Positions 6,954 through 7,691 of a stretch of DNA of 7,691 nucleotides are shown one piece after another. Position 1 is the first letter of the stretch; each line of letters starts with the position of its first letter. The position numbers were made by a program, and so were the translations under genes. Origin of the DNA: Thermodesulfatator sp. (lineage in GTDB: Bacteria > Desulfobacterota > Dissulfuribacteria > Dissulfuribacterales > QOAL01); NCBI GenBank assembly GCA_003978135.1, contig QOAL01000124.1:1-7691 (forward strand), written 5' to 3'. Below the pieces are notes generated by a model. It made no database searches. It had not been told where the DNA came from and saw nothing but the letters and a program-made list of their open reading frames with translations.

Positions 6954-6977
6954 ACTTTTTTAAGGTACTATCCTGCT

Positions 6978-7376
6978 TCAATTCAAGACATTATGCCCGC
7001 GCTGTCTCATGCAGCGGATATAGGCGTCCTTGTATTTTTGCTCTGCGTCCAAACCCTTGTATGTGCCACCACCAATACCGCCGGCAGCAGCGCCTATGGC
7101 AGCGCCCTGTCCAGGAGACCCAGTAGCAGCGCCTATGGCTGCGCCAGCAGCAGCTCCTATGGCCCCGCCAACCAAGGCGCCTTTTGCGGTTTCCTCAGGG
7201 GTATAACCTGATACCCTCTTTGCCAGCATTTCGCACTCCACAAGATCCTGATTAATATAGGCAGCCCGTGGATCATTGTAGGGATCTACCGTGGGCCGCC
7301 ATCCTGACTGGCTTGCACAGCCGGACAGAATTATAAGAGCCATGAATGCCAGGTATGTAAATCTTTTTCCTTTCAT
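6978..7376 (-). CDS. Glycine-zipper lipoprotein
   Basis: This is a predicted 132-residue lipoprotein of unknown function. The signal peptide (1-19) ends in the lipobox L17-S-G-C20, so Cys20 should be lipidated; Asp is not at position +2, which would suit outer-membrane sorting by the usual rule. The mature N-terminus is polar. Residues about 66-104 form a Gly/Ala-rich glycine zipper with three A-I-G-A-A units, a pattern able to pack two helices in a membrane. The C-terminus (110-132) is basic and polar with Cys122 in R-C-M-R-Q-R-G-H-N-V, a common ending in this group; Cys48 could pair with it. An in-frame ATG 14 codons upstream is less likely, because the inner Met has an ideal Shine-Dalgarno and starts a normal signal peptide. 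Glycine-zipper lipoproteins such as the SlyB/17-kDa type are linked to envelope integrity, but this one cannot be assigned a role. Confidence 0.87.
   Translation of the reverse strand: MKGKRFTYLAFMALIILSGCASQSGWRPTVDPYNDPRAAYINQDLVECEMLAKRVSGYTPEETAKGALVGGAIGAAAGAAIGAATGSPGQGAAIGAAAGGIGGGTYKGLDAEQKYKDAYIRCMRQRGHNVLN
7086..7163. repeat. Three degenerate 15-bp repeats inside the glycine-zipper coding region
   Basis: AGCAGCGCCTATGGC at 7086-7100 and 7125-7139 is identical, and 7149-7163 differs by one base. Each encodes the A-I-G-A-A unit on the minus strand. Offsets are 39 and 24 bp, multiples of three, as expected if the zipper grew by internal duplication. Confidence 0.75.
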
Positions 7377-7381
7377 TGTGG

Positions 7382-7389
7382 ACCTCCTT
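7382..7389 (-). promoter_or_regulatory. Strong Shine-Dalgarno AAGGAGGT for the lipoprotein gene
   Basis: AAGGAGGT ends 5 nt before the ATG at 7376, close to the full anti-16S complement. It decides the start in favour of the inner Met over the ATG at 7418. Confidence 0.9.
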
Positions 7390-7428
7390 TTTGAGCGTAA
7401 TGTAGGTAAAATTTCCAAGCAAATTCAG

Positions 7429-7574
7429 CTGGTATCCATCCATAAATGGCCCTTTTGCCCGATGACTGTATTGCTCGTGGGCGAAAAATGCTCATGTACA
7501 CCCAGTACACTGTGCTTTTTCGTCTCCTTGCGCCTTGCCCACGAACAAAATTGCTATTTCTGGATAGACATCAG
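7429..7574. mobile_element. 146-bp foldback element, MITE or REP-like
   Basis: The ends (7429-7457 and 7546-7574) are imperfect 29-bp inverted repeats matching at 22 of 29 positions. Inside, CGTGGGC (7476-7482) pairs with GCCCACG (7537-7543), GAAAAA (7483-7488) with TTTTTC (7516-7521) and TGTAC (7495-7499) with GTACA (7505-7509) around a 5-nt loop. Nearly the whole element can fold on itself. It encodes no protein and is flanked by CAGCT (7426-7430 and 7572-7576), which overlaps the ends, so it cannot be claimed as a target duplication. It lies upstream of the lipoprotein gene. A non-autonomous transposon or REP-type repeat is the best reading; a large structured RNA is the alternative. Confidence 0.65.
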
Positions 7575-7691
7575 CTAATACAAGCATCTCTCCAGACGGC
7601 TGTATAAATAAGATAACATCAGTCTGGATTGATGTCCAAACCTTTGAAAAATTTTTCCCCGGGAACATATGGACACATGCTTTTAAAAATA
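7575..7691. other. AT-rich right edge, no gene found
   Basis: No credible coding start is visible: the ATG at 7669 meets a stop after five codons, and the frame from 7677 runs off the window after five codons. It contains a 12-bp palindrome (GAAAAATTTTTC, 7646-7657) and the possible promoter described separately. Confidence 0.4.
7610..7638 (-). promoter_or_regulatory. Possible promoter with a dyad between -35 and -10
   Basis: On the minus strand TGGACA (7638-7633), a 17-bp spacer and TATCTT (7615-7610) give 5-of-6 and 4-of-6 matches to the sigma-70 consensus. The dyad ACATCA-N8-TGATGT (7616-7635) fills the spacer, where a repressor site would be effective. Transcription would run through the foldback element to the lipoprotein gene, leaving a leader over 200 nt long. 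This is tentative. Confidence 0.3.

Noticed and set aside
7086..7163. CRISPR-like repeats
   Set aside because: The units are only 15 bp, unevenly spaced and in frame inside a coding region, so they reflect protein repeats.
6905..7211. Plus-strand open frames of 73 and 98 codons over the lipoprotein gene and its 3' region
   Set aside because: They overlap a gene with a lipobox and ideal Shine-Dalgarno in antisense, and their composition follows the repetitive Gly/Ala codons of that gene.
7377..7418. Upstream ATG giving the lipoprotein 14 extra residues
   Set aside because: It would bury the signal peptide behind a charged extension, and AAGGAGGT sits at the correct distance from the inner ATG.

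Overview
The window carries five recognisable protein genes in two blocks that face each other. The combination is a cobalamin-dependent (class II) ribonucleotide reductase, a CarD-type RNA polymerase-binding regulator, a single-protein ComEC, moderate GC and short intergenic repeats. This fits an anaerobic Gram-negative bacterium, most likely a deltaproteobacterium (Desulfobacterota). That placement is inferred from gene content; nothing in the window fixes the taxonomy.

Positions 1-4682, plus strand: the C-terminal part of NrdJ (cut by the left edge), a small secreted DUF2141-type protein and a full-length ComEC/Rec2 DNA-uptake channel follow each other with gaps of 24 and 19 bp. They are almost certainly one transcription unit. 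Its promoter lies outside the window.

Positions 4683-4936: a 254-bp gap between convergent genes, with no coding potential and no clear intrinsic terminator. It holds a 16-bp perfect palindrome and one copy of a 49-bp repeat. The second copy of that repeat lies on the opposite strand about 2.1 kb away, behind the last gene.

Positions 4937-7376, minus strand, read right to left: a glycine-zipper lipoprotein gene, a 3' region rich in inverted repeats ending in a clear rho-independent terminator, a control region with an extended -10 promoter and an operator-like dyad, carD, and then an RluD-type 23S rRNA pseudouridine synthase gene. carD and rluD are 140 bp apart and may share transcripts.

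Positions 7377-7691: a near-perfect Shine-Dalgarno for the lipoprotein gene, then a 146-bp non-coding foldback element with imperfect 29-bp terminal inverted repeats that looks like a MITE or REP-like element, then AT-rich sequence with a possible promoter and a second dyad.

The genes are ordinary housekeeping and accessory families. The less expected content is non-coding: the shared 49-bp repeat, the competing hairpins downstream of the lipoprotein gene, the carD control region and the foldback element. I see no convincing new multi-gene system.
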